NCBI GenBank assembly: GCA_959018045.1
Contig: CAUEJN010000027.1
Location: 1 to 12,626 of the forward strand
Origin: an uncultured Butyricicoccus sp.
GTDB taxonomy: Bacteria; Bacillota; Clostridia; Oscillospirales; Butyricicoccaceae
Length of the DNA stretch: 12,626 nt
Reading direction: 5' to 3'
Both the position numbers and the translations under genes were made by a program. Below are positions 5,408 through 11,523 of the stretch, piece after piece. Under the pieces are notes generated by a model, which did not search any database, was not told where the DNA came from, and saw only the letters and a program-made list of their open reading frames with translations. Every line of letters begins with the position of its first letter. Within the stretch, counting starts at the first letter, position 1.

Positions 5408-7075
5408 ATGGCAACCAGAAAACCAAGTAAGACGACCGCGGCGAAGAAGGCTGCACCGGTTGCTGCACCGGCTGCGACGACCGCGGCAAAAACCACCGCG
5501 AAGACCACGACTAAGACCACCGCAGCGGCGGCAAAGACCAAGACGTTCAAGAAGCATCCGCTGGCACTCATCATCCTCGACGGCTTCGGCTATCGCAAGG
5601 AGACCGAGGGCAACGCCATCGCAATGGCAAAGAAGCCGGTGCTGGGCGAGGTATTCTCCGCACATCCCCACACCCTGATCGGTGCGTCCGGCATGGATGT
5701 CGGTCTGCCCGACGGTCAGATGGGTAACTCGGAGGTTGGCCACACCAACATCGGCGCTGGCCGCATCGTCTACCAGGAACTGACCCGCATTACCAAGGCA
5801 ATAAAGGACGGCACGTTCTTCGAGAACGAGGCATTCCTGCATGCTGTGGATCAGTGCAAGTGGTTTAATTCTACTCTGCATATCTTCGGCCTCATGTCGG
5901 ACGGCGGCGTACACTCGCATATTGATCACATCTGCGCCCTGCTCGACCTGGCAAAGCTGAGCGGCCTGACCAAGGTCTGCGTGCATTGCTTCATGGACGG
6001 CCGCGACACCGCACCGACCTCGGGTGCTGGCTATGTCCAGAAGGTGCAGGATAAGCTGGGCGAGCTGGGCATCGGCTGCATCGCAACCGTATCCGGCCGT
6101 TACTACGCAATGGATCGTGACAAGCGCTGGGAGCGCCTCGAGCGCGCTTACGCTGCTATGGTTTACGGCCAGGGCGAATTCTGCCCGGATGCTGTCAAGG
6201 GTATCCAGGCATCCTATGACAAGGGCGTGACCGATGAGTTCATCGAGCCGTTCATTGTCACCGAGGGTGCGACCATCCAGAAGGATGACGCAGTAATCTT
6301 TGCAAACTTCCGCCCCGACCGTGCCCGCGAGATCACCCGCGCACTGGTCGATCCGGCGTTCGACGGTTTTGCACGCGAGAACGGCAACCTGCCGATCAAG
6401 TTCGTATGCATGACCCAGTATGACGCGACCATGCCGGGCGTAGAGGTCGCATTCAAGCCCCAGTCGCTCAAGAACACCTTCGGCGAGTACATCGCAGAAA
6501 AGGGTCTGACCCAGCTGCGTATCGCTGAGACTGAGAAGTACGCACATGTTACGTTCTTCTTCAACGGCGGTGTAGAGCGTGAGTACAAGAACGAAGAGCG
6601 TGCACTCATCAAGTCTCCCTCTGTCGCAACCTACGATCTCAAGCCTGAGATGTCTGCGTTCGAGGTAACCGATGAGGTTGTAAAGCGCATCGAGTCGGAC
6701 AAGTACGATGTCATCATCCTCAACTTCGCAAACTGCGATATGGTTGGTCACACCGGCGTAATTCCGGCAGCAGTCAAGGCTGTTGAGGCAGTTGATACCT
6801 GTGTTGGCCGCGTTCTGGAAGCCCTCAAGGCTCACGGCGGCTGCGCACTAATCACCGCTGACCACGGCAACGCTGACCAGATGCTCGCGGCAGACGGCAA
6901 GTCTCCGTTTACCGCACACTCCACCAACCCGGTTCCGCTGGCTCTCGTTGGCCGCGACGACGTCAAGGCTCTGGCTGAGGGCGGCGTTCTGGCTGACCTG
7001 GCTCCGACCATGCTCGACCTTCTGGGTCTTGCACAGCCGGACGAGATGACCGGTCATTCGCTCCTCGTTAAGTAA
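5408..7075 (+). CDS. gpmI: 2,3-bisphosphoglycerate-independent phosphoglycerate mutase with a Lys/Ala/Thr-rich tail
   Basis: A metal-dependent enzyme of the alkaline-phosphatase fold that converts 3-phosphoglycerate to 2-phosphoglycerate. The catalytic part (from about residue 50) is complete: Asp58 in ILDGFG, nucleophile Ser108 in MGNSEVGH, HSHIDH (169-174), FMDGRDTAPTSG (195-206), FRPDRARE, NFANCDMVGHTG and ITADHGNAD. Each matches the classical numbering with an offset of 46. The oddity is residues 1-46, with about 16 Ala, 14 Thr and 10 Lys/Arg and no acidic residue, resembling histone H1-like tails. The extension appears real: GAAGGAG lies at 5392-5398, nine bases before ATG 5408, and no start codon with a ribosome binding site exists near residue 50. 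Total length is 555 against about 510 for typical relatives. The gene is third in the glycolytic operon. Confidence 0.97.
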   Translation: MATRKPSKTTAAKKAAPVAAPAATTAAKTTAKTTTKTTAAAAKTKTFKKHPLALIILDGFGYRKETEGNAIAMAKKPVLGEVFSAHPHTLIGASGMDVGLPDGQMGNSEVGHTNIGAGRIVYQELTRITKAIKDGTFFENEAFLHAVDQCKWFNSTLHIFGLMSDGGVHSHIDHICALLDLAKLSGLTKVCVHCFMDGRDTAPTSGAGYVQKVQDKLGELGIGCIATVSGRYYAMDRDKRWERLERAYAAMVYGQGEFCPDAVKGIQASYDKGVTDEFIEPFIVTEGATIQKDDAVIFANFRPDRAREITRALVDPAFDGFARENGNLPIKFVCMTQYDATMPGVEVAFKPQSLKNTFGEYIAEKGLTQLRIAETEKYAHVTFFFNGGVEREYKNEERALIKSPSVATYDLKPEMSAFEVTDEVVKRIESDKYDVIILNFANCDMVGHTGVIPAAVKAVEAVDTCVGRVLEALKAHGGCALITADHGNADQMLAADGKSPFTAHSTNPVPLALVGRDDVKALAEGGVLADLAPTMLDLLGLAQPDEMTGHSLLVK

Positions 7076-7091
7076 GGGCATTTTTAACTAG

Positions 7092-7129
7092 CTTTTCTTT
7101 ATCCACCATATATATCAAATCTAGAAAAG
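7092..7129 (+). promoter_or_regulatory. Weak stem overlapping the eno ribosome binding site
   Basis: CTTTTCT (7092-7098) can pair with AGAAAAG (7123-7129), whose end enters the AAAAGGAG site of eno (7125-7132). The loop is long and A/T-rich, so the stem would be weak; it is noted because it lies in the 68-base gpmI-eno gap, which holds nothing else recognisable. Confidence 0.25.
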
Positions 7130-7143
7130 GAGATGTACGAATT

Positions 7144-8454
7144 ATGAAGGGTTACATCGAAATTATGGACGTAGTAGGCCGCGAGATCCTGGACTCGCGC
7201 GGCAACCCCACCGTTGAGGTTGAGGTTTACGTTGAGGCTGATACCGGCGCATTCATGGGCCGTGCAGCTGTTCCGTCCGGCGCATCCACCGGTATCTTCG
7301 AGGCTTGCGAGCTGCGTGATGGCGACAAGGAGCGCTACATGGGTAAGGGCGTGCTGAAGGCTGTTGACGCTGTTAACGGCGAGATCGCTGAGGAGATCAT
7401 CGGCATGAACGCTCTGGATCAGCAGGCAATCGACAAGGCTATGATCGATCTGGATGGCACCCCCAACAAGACCCGTCTGGGCGCGAACGCTATCCTGGGC
7501 GTATCTCTGGCAGTTGCAAAGGCTGCAGCTGAGGCTCTGGGCCTGCCGCTGTACAACTACATCGGCGGCTGCAATGCTAAGGCTCTGCCCGTTCCGATGA
7601 TGAACATCCTGAACGGCGGTGCTCATGCAACCAACAACGTTGAGATTCAGGAATTCATGATCATGCCTGTTTCCGCTCCTTCCTTCCGCGAGGCTCTGCG
7701 CCGCTGCGCTGAGGTCTTCCACACCCTGAAGAAGACCCTGAAGGAGAACGGCACCCCGGCTGCTGGTGTTGGCGATGAGGGTGGCTACGCTCCCAACCTG
7801 AAGAAGGACGAGGACGCTCTGAAGGTTATCGTTCAGGCAATCGAAGAAGCTGGCTACAAGCCGGGCGAGGACTTCATGATCGCAATCGACGCTGCTTCCT
7901 CCGAGTGGTGGAACGACGAAGAGAAGTGCTACATCCAGCCGAAGTCTGGTAAGAAGATGACTCAGCAGCAGCTGGTTAAGATGTGGAAGACCTTCGTTGA
8001 CAAGTACCCGATCATCTCCCTGGAGGACGGCATGGCTGAAGAGGATTGGGAAGGCTGGGCAATGCTGACCAAGACTCTGGGCGACAAGATCCAGCTGGTT
8101 GGCGATGACCTGTTCGTAACCAACACCACCCGCCTGAAGAAGGGCATCGACCTCGAGGTTGCTAACTCCATCCTGATCAAGGTTAACCAGATCGGTTCTC
8201 TGACCGAGACCCTGGACGCTATCCAGATGGCTAACCGTGCTGGCTACACCGCTGTTGTATCTCACCGTTCCGGCGAGACCGACGACACCACCATCGCTGA
8301 CATCGCTGTTGCACTGAACGCTGGTCAGATCAAGACCGGTGCTCCGTCCCGTACCGACCGCGTTGCGAAGTACAATCAGCTGCTCCGCATCGAGGAAGAG
8401 CTGGGCGATATCGCAACCTATCCGGGCCGCGCTGCTTGGTTCAACCTGAAGTAA
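7144..8454 (+). CDS. eno: Enolase
   Basis: Dehydrates 2-phosphoglycerate to phosphoenolpyruvate in the cytosol; in other bacteria it can also sit in the RNA degradosome or on the cell surface. The 436-residue protein is full length. Seen in order: REILDSRGNPTVEVEV (13-28), the mobile loop GASTG (46-50), Glu212 in GDEGGYAPN, metal ligands Asp249 (AIDAASSEWW), Glu294 (SLEDGMAEEDW) and Asp321 (VGDDLFVTN), Lys346 (ILIKVNQIGS), SHRSGET (373-379) and Lys398 (QIKTGAPSRTDR). AAAAGGAG at 7125-7132 supports the ATG at 7144. Codon use is the most biased in the window (GTT, GCT, AAG, AAC), a sign of very high expression. A strong terminator follows 23 bases after the stop, closing the operon. Confidence 0.98.
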   Translation: MKGYIEIMDVVGREILDSRGNPTVEVEVYVEADTGAFMGRAAVPSGASTGIFEACELRDGDKERYMGKGVLKAVDAVNGEIAEEIIGMNALDQQAIDKAMIDLDGTPNKTRLGANAILGVSLAVAKAAAEALGLPLYNYIGGCNAKALPVPMMNILNGGAHATNNVEIQEFMIMPVSAPSFREALRRCAEVFHTLKKTLKENGTPAAGVGDEGGYAPNLKKDEDALKVIVQAIEEAGYKPGEDFMIAIDAASSEWWNDEEKCYIQPKSGKKMTQQQLVKMWKTFVDKYPIISLEDGMAEEDWEGWAMLTKTLGDKIQLVGDDLFVTNTTRLKKGIDLEVANSILIKVNQIGSLTETLDAIQMANRAGYTAVVSHRSGETDDTTIADIAVALNAGQIKTGAPSRTDRVAKYNQLLRIEEELGDIATYPGRAAWFNLK

Positions 8455-8477
8455 GTTAAAATACTTAGGTTTTTTGG

Positions 8478-8510
8478 GACCGCTCCCTTGATTGGGAGCG
8501 GTCTTTTTTT
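8478..8510 (+). terminator. Rho-independent terminator of the glycolytic operon
   Basis: A 10-bp stem GACCGCTCCC (8478-8487) / GGGAGCGGTC (8494-8503) with loop TTGATT and seven following T residues. It lies 23 bases after the eno stop. Confidence 0.95.
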
Positions 8511-8610
8511 GGAAAAGCACGATCCAAAATCCGCCCGCAGGCGACAAATGGGTCCGGGCCTGAGGCCCGGCGCGATCCAGCCGCGCAGGCTGGCCCGTCC
8601 AGGTGGAACC

Positions 8611-8672
8611 TGGTCGGACTCCGCAGAGTCCGAAATACCCCTTTTGATTCCGGTCTTTTGACCGGAATCAAC
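8611..8672 (-). repeat. Composite hairpin unit, copy 3a
   Basis: TCGGACTC-CGCA-GAGTCCGA (8614-8633), linker AATACCCCTT, then a 12-bp stem TTGATTCCGGTC (8644-8655) / GACCGGAATCAA (8660-8671) with a TTTT loop. Same order and orientation as copy 1 at 41-103. Confidence 0.75.
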
Positions 8673-8737
8673 GAAAAAAGAATAAAAAGCGCCGCCCGCA
8701 GGCGGCAAGATGCTCTTGCGGCTGAAAGCCGCTCATG

Positions 8738-8770
8738 AAAACCGTTCCATTGGGAACGGTTTTCTTTTTT
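8738..8770 (+). terminator. Terminator-like hairpin between two repeat copies
   Basis: An 11-bp stem AAAACCGTTCC (8738-8748) / GGAACGGTTTT (8753-8763), loop ATTG, followed by CTTTTTT. The A-run on the other side makes it potentially bidirectional. It lies well after the eno terminator, so its transcript on either strand is unknown. Confidence 0.7.
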
Positions 8771-8780
8771 GTATATTTAG

Positions 8781-8905
8781 GTTGATTTTCCCTCGCGGGA
8801 GATCGGGAAAATCAAAAGGGGATTTCGCCGTCTGCGGACGGCGACTTGAGGCTCTGCCTCAAGACTCCGCAAGCCTTTCGAGAAAGGCTTGAGCGAAAGC
8901 TTCAT
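8781..8905 (+). repeat. Composite hairpin unit, copy 3b (short form)
   Basis: Stem A TTGATTTTCCC/GGGAAAATCAA (8782-8792, 8805-8815), linker AAGGGGATTTC, stem B CGCCGTC-TGCG-GACGGCG (8826-8843), then CTTGAGGC/GCCTCAAG (8845-8863), a 9-bp stem 8870-8878/8883-8891, and the tail GCGAAAGCTTCATTT. It lacks the middle part of copy 2 but keeps both ends. Confidence 0.75.
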
Positions 8906-8930
8906 TTGGGGCTGCGGTGCTGATTGCTAC

Positions 8931-8959
8931 TTGGAATCTACTCTTTTCTGTTGTATAAT
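8931..8959 (+). promoter_or_regulatory. Promoter of the NodB-fold gene
   Basis: TTGGAA (8931-8936), a 17-base spacer, and perfect TATAAT (8954-8959). Transcription should begin near 8966, leaving only about 25 nt before the start codon. It begins right after the hairpin cluster. Confidence 0.75.
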
Positions 8960-8990
8960 AAGTTAGAAAATGCATCACAGGAGGAAACTT

Positions 8991-9944
8991 ATGCTGCGTC
9001 GCAGAAGATATTCCGGTTATTCCTCGCGCTATCGCCGTCGACGGGTGAGTGTCAGCGCGGTTTTTCGTTTTATTCTCATCGTTCTGCTTATCGGTGTCAT
9101 CGGCTACTGTGCGGTCACGGTTTACCGTGCCTTCCGTTCGAGTGCCTACATTGCCGAGTTGGAAACCCAGAACAAGACCTTACAGGCGACGGTCGACCGC
9201 TATCAGGCGGCACTGCCCGACCCGTCCATCGCCGAGAGCATTGAGCCCATGGACTACCAGACGCTTTATCCCGAGATGAAGGTCGATCCCAAGCCGACCC
9301 CGGCAGCTGCACCGGAAAATACGGTCTATCTGACCTTTGACGGCGGCCCGTCGCAGAACACCGCTGCCATCCTTGACGCGCTGAAAAATGCCGGACAGAA
9401 GGCGACGTTCTTTGTCGTGGGCAAGAACATTGCGGGAAATGAGGCGATTGTCAAGCGTATTGTGGATGAAGGCCACACGATTGGCATTCGCAGCTATTCC
9501 AACGACTACAACGCCATTTACGCTTCGCCCGAGGCCTTTTTGGAGGACTTCCACCAGGCCTATCAGGCGGTTTACAACACCTGCGGCATATATCCGACTG
9601 TATTCCGCTTCCCGGGCGGCTCGGTCAGCCCGTACAATCAGGCGAACTACGAGCAGCTGATCGCAGAAATGCTGCGCCGCGGTTTTATTTACTACGACTG
9701 GAGCGTCTCGGCAGGGGATGACACCAGTGCTTCGCGCACGATCACCCAGATTACGCAGACGGTTCTGAGCGGTCTGAGCAAGAAGTCGTCCTCGACGCCC
9801 GTAGTCCTGCTGCATGACAGCGCGAATAAGACCAGCACGGCGACCGCGTGTGCAAATCTGCTCAGCGAACTGAGCAAGGCGGGTTACACCTGCGACCGTC
9901 TGACCGGTTCGGTGCGTCCCGTGACCTTCGCATACAATCGGTAA
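8991..9944 (+). CDS. Membrane-anchored polysaccharide-deacetylase (NodB-fold) protein lacking the metal triad
   Basis: A 317-residue protein with an Arg-rich cytoplasmic tail (1-18), one membrane helix (about 23-45), a short coiled-coil-like stretch (52-74), a Pro/Ala linker, and a NodB-fold domain outside the cell (about 110-300). Related enzymes remove N-acetyl groups from peptidoglycan or other glycans using a metal held by Asp-His-His. Here motif 1 reads TFDGGP instead of TFDDGP (Asp to Gly at 118), and motif 2 reads RSYSN instead of HSYSH (Arg167, Asn171). Motif 3 (FRFPGGS, Arg206), motif 4 (YDWSVSAGD) and motif 5 (LLHDS, His275) remain. It may be a non-catalytic glycan binder. ATG 8991 is chosen over 8970 because AGGAGG (8979-8984) precedes it by six bases. 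It has its own promoter and terminator. Confidence 0.88.
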   Translation: MLRRRRYSGYSSRYRRRRVSVSAVFRFILIVLLIGVIGYCAVTVYRAFRSSAYIAELETQNKTLQATVDRYQAALPDPSIAESIEPMDYQTLYPEMKVDPKPTPAAAPENTVYLTFDGGPSQNTAAILDALKNAGQKATFFVVGKNIAGNEAIVKRIVDEGHTIGIRSYSNDYNAIYASPEAFLEDFHQAYQAVYNTCGIYPTVFRFPGGSVSPYNQANYEQLIAEMLRRGFIYYDWSVSAGDDTSASRTITQITQTVLSGLSKKSSSTPVVLLHDSANKTSTATACANLLSELSKAGYTCDRLTGSVRPVTFAYNR

Positions 9945-9973
9945 AAGGTTATAATTTGACACAAAAGCAAAAA

Positions 9974-9999
9974 GGTGCGGGATTCCCGCATCTTTTTTT
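9974..9999 (+). terminator. Rho-independent terminator of the NodB-fold gene
   Basis: GGTGCGGG (9974-9981) pairs with CCCGCATC (9985-9992, one wobble) over a three-base ATT loop and is followed by seven T. It ends 14 bases before the -35 of the next promoter. Confidence 0.9.
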
Positions 10000-10012
10000 A
10001 TCAAACCGGTCA

Positions 10013-10041
10013 TTGACAGAAACGCTTTTACGTGCTACAAT
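10013..10041 (+). promoter_or_regulatory. Consensus promoter of metY-cysK
   Basis: Perfect TTGACA (10013-10018), a 17-base spacer, and TACAAT (10036-10041). Transcription should start near 10048, giving a leader of about 168 nt before metY, long enough for leader-based control. Confidence 0.88.
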
Positions 10042-10091
10042 ACAAAATCAAAGAAGGCAACAGGATCCCCGCTTTTGAGGAGGACTCGCAC

Positions 10092-10148
10092 ATGCGATTT
10101 ATTTTCCCGCTTCTCCTGCGTGCCGGCTGGCGCTGTGGACGAATGTGA
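10092..10148 (+). CDS. Candidate 18-residue leader peptide upstream of metY
   Basis: A short frame, ATG 10092 to TGA 10146-10148, encodes MRFIFPLLLRAGWRCGRM. It has an excellent Shine-Dalgarno site GAGGAGG (10077-10083), eight bases before the ATG, and lies about 45 nt after the predicted transcription start. The peptide ends in Trp-Arg-Cys-Gly-Arg-Met just before the stop, so it holds both amino acids made by the pathway, Cys and Met, although only once each near the end. Codons 7-9 contain TTCTCCT, complementary to the metY ribosome binding site. Translation here could therefore influence metY expression. The evidence is the Shine-Dalgarno site, position and pairing potential; conservation in related genomes is untested. 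Confidence 0.5.
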   Translation: MRFIFPLLLRAGWRCGRM

Positions 10149-10209
10149 GCGCTGGAAGAACCAGCTATCCGTTCGTTGATCCACTCACAGCCAACCAGAA
10201 AAAGGAGAA
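10111..10209 (+). promoter_or_regulatory. Candidate leader switch: anti-Shine-Dalgarno pairing and nested stems
   Basis: TTCTCCT (10111-10117) is exactly complementary to AGGAGAA (10203-10209) at the metY ribosome binding site, and can alternatively pair with AGGAGGA (10078-10084, one wobble) at the leader-peptide site. In between, GTGGA-CGAA (10135-10143) can pair with TTCG (10172-10175) and TCCAC (10180-10184), enclosing GCTGG/CCAGC (10151-10155, 10161-10165, loop AAGAA). The 5' arm of the outer stem covers the last codons of the leader peptide, so a ribosome there would disrupt it. The regulatory reading is inference. No T-box or SAM-riboswitch signature is seen. Confidence 0.4.
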
Positions 10210-10215
10210 AATACT

Positions 10216-11499
10216 ATGAAATCCAATCAGACTTACCGTTTTGAGACCTTGCAGCTGCATGCCGGACAGGAAACGCCCGACGCGAGCACGGGCGCACGCG
10301 CCGTACCGATCTACCAGACCGCAGCATATGTGTTCGACTCGTTTGATCAGGCGGCTGATCGCTTTGCACTCAAAGATGCAGGCAATATCTATTCGCGTTT
10401 GACCAATCCGACGGTCTCGGCGCTGGAAGCGCGCATTGCAGCCCTGGAGGGCGGCACGGCAGCGCTGGCGCTGGCCTCGGGCGCAGCCGCAATCAACTAT
10501 GCCCTGCAAAATCTGGCGCAGAACGGCGGCCACATCGTCGCGCAGCGCACGATCTACGGTGGGTCTTACAACTTACTCGCGCACACGCTGCCGCAGTTCG
10601 GCGTGACGGCAACCTTTGTCGACCCGTTGACCGAGTCGTTTGAGGATGCCATTCAGGACAACACCAAGGCGATTTTCATCGAAACGCTGGGCAATCCCAA
10701 CAGCGACGTGACCGACATTCGCGCGGTGGCCGACATCGCACACCGTCACGGCATTCCGCTCGTGGTCGACAACACCTTCGGCACGCCCTACCTCATCCGT
10801 CCCATCGAGCACGGCGCGGACATCGTGGTACATTCGGCCACCAAATTCCTTTGCGGTCACGGTACCTCGCTCGGCGGCGTGATCGTCGAGAGCGGCAAGT
10901 TCGACTGGCGCGCTTCGGGCAAGTTCCCGCTGCTGGCCGATCCCGACCCGAGCTATCATGGCCTGTCGTTTGCCGACGCGTGTGGCGCGGCAGCCTTCTG
11001 CACCCGCATCCGTGCCGTTCTGCTGCGCGACACCGGCGCTGTCCTGTCGCCCTTCGATGCATTCCTGCTCTTGCAGGGTCTGGAAACCCTGTCGCTGCGC
11101 GTCGAGCGCCATGTGCAGAACGCGCTGCGCGTCGTCGAATTTCTGAACAATCACCCGGCAATTGCTCGCGTCAACCACCCCTCGCTCCCGGACAGCCCGA
11201 CTCACGCCCTCTATCAGCAGTATTTCCCGCAGGGCGGCGGCTCGATCTTCACCGCCGAGCTCAAGGGCGGCAGGGAAGCGGCCAAACGGTTTATCGATCA
11301 CTTGGAAGTGTTCTCGCTGCTGGCAAACGTCGCAGATGCCAAGTCGCTGGTCATCCACCCGGCATCAACCACCCATGCTCAGCTGAACGACGAAGAACTC
11401 GCCGCCGCCGGCATCACACAGGGTACGGTGCGCCTGTCCATCGGCATCGAGCACATCGACGACATTCTGGAAGATTTGAACCAGGCACTGAACGCCTGA
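10216..11499 (+). CDS. metY: O-acetylhomoserine sulfhydrylase (aminocarboxypropyltransferase)
   Basis: A PLP enzyme of the Cys/Met-metabolism family that replaces the acetyl group of O-acetylhomoserine with sulfide, giving homocysteine for methionine synthesis. The 427-residue length fits MetY better than the shorter (~380) cystathionine gamma-synthases. Visible are ETLQLHAGQ (10-18), IYSRLTNPT (58-66, phosphate-binding from the neighbouring subunit), SGAAAINYAL (88-97), YGGSYNL (114-120), Asp185 in VVDNTFGTP, Lys210 (Schiff base) in HSATKFLCGHGTSLGG, and FDW (234-236), typical of this subfamily. AAGGAG (10202-10207) lies eight bases before the ATG. cysK follows 24 bases later, so both respond to the promoter at 10013-10041. 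Exact substrate preference between O-acetyl and O-succinyl forms cannot be read with certainty. Confidence 0.94.
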   Translation: MKSNQTYRFETLQLHAGQETPDASTGARAVPIYQTAAYVFDSFDQAADRFALKDAGNIYSRLTNPTVSALEARIAALEGGTAALALASGAAAINYALQNLAQNGGHIVAQRTIYGGSYNLLAHTLPQFGVTATFVDPLTESFEDAIQDNTKAIFIETLGNPNSDVTDIRAVADIAHRHGIPLVVDNTFGTPYLIRPIEHGADIVVHSATKFLCGHGTSLGGVIVESGKFDWRASGKFPLLADPDPSYHGLSFADACGAAAFCTRIRAVLLRDTGAVLSPFDAFLLLQGLETLSLRVERHVQNALRVVEFLNNHPAIARVNHPSLPDSPTHALYQQYFPQGGGSIFTAELKGGREAAKRFIDHLEVFSLLANVADAKSLVIHPASTTHAQLNDEELAAAGITQGTVRLSIGIEHIDDILEDLNQALNA

Positions 11500-11523
11500 A
11501 TTTTTGAAGGAGGTCTCACCGTT

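Larger units (their letters stand above)
8521..8905. repeat. Dense hairpin cluster between eno and the NodB-fold gene
   Basis: No gene is supported here. At least eleven perfect stem-loops follow one another: 8532-8543, 8554-8570, 8577-8593, 8599-8613, 8614-8633, 8644-8671, 8691-8706, 8718-8732, 8738-8763 (terminator), 8782-8815, 8826-8843, 8845-8863 and 8870-8891. Spacers are mostly 0-20 bases. Three stems (8532, 8614, 8691) have the loop CGCA; the one at 8826 has its complement TGCG. The stems at 8614-8671 and 8782-8843 are two copies of the composite unit in opposite orientation, mirrored about the terminator at 8738-8770. The end of the cluster (8879-8904) carries the GCGAAAGCTTCATTT tail also found at 1357-1371. 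Confidence 0.8.

Noticed and set aside
5192..6835. 547-codon open frame on the minus strand, antisense to gpmI
   Set aside because: Shadow of the strongly biased codon use of gpmI; Leu/Val/Cys/Asp-rich low-quality protein, no ribosome binding site. The same holds for the long minus frames 1839-2936, 3210-4325, 4474-5361 and 7099-8547.
8599..8613. T-box-like AGGTGGAACC
   Set aside because: It is one arm of a short palindrome (CCAGGT/ACCTGG); there is no Stem I or specifier loop, and no biosynthetic gene follows. The similar GGTGGGAACCTGG at 3117-3129 was rejected for the same reason.
8710..8892. 60-codon open frame in the hairpin cluster
   Set aside because: Crosses a terminator and several palindromes; no ribosome binding site.
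8521..8905. CRISPR array
   Set aside because: The units are palindromes with different sequences and irregular short spacers, not identical direct repeats with unique spacers, and no cas genes are present.
8970..8990. Upstream ATG for the NodB-fold protein
   Set aside because: The AGGAGG site lies inside this stretch and positions the ribosome at ATG 8991.
10048..10215. SAM riboswitch or T-box in the metY leader
   Set aside because: None of the conserved core segments of either class is visible; the leader is also short for a T-box.
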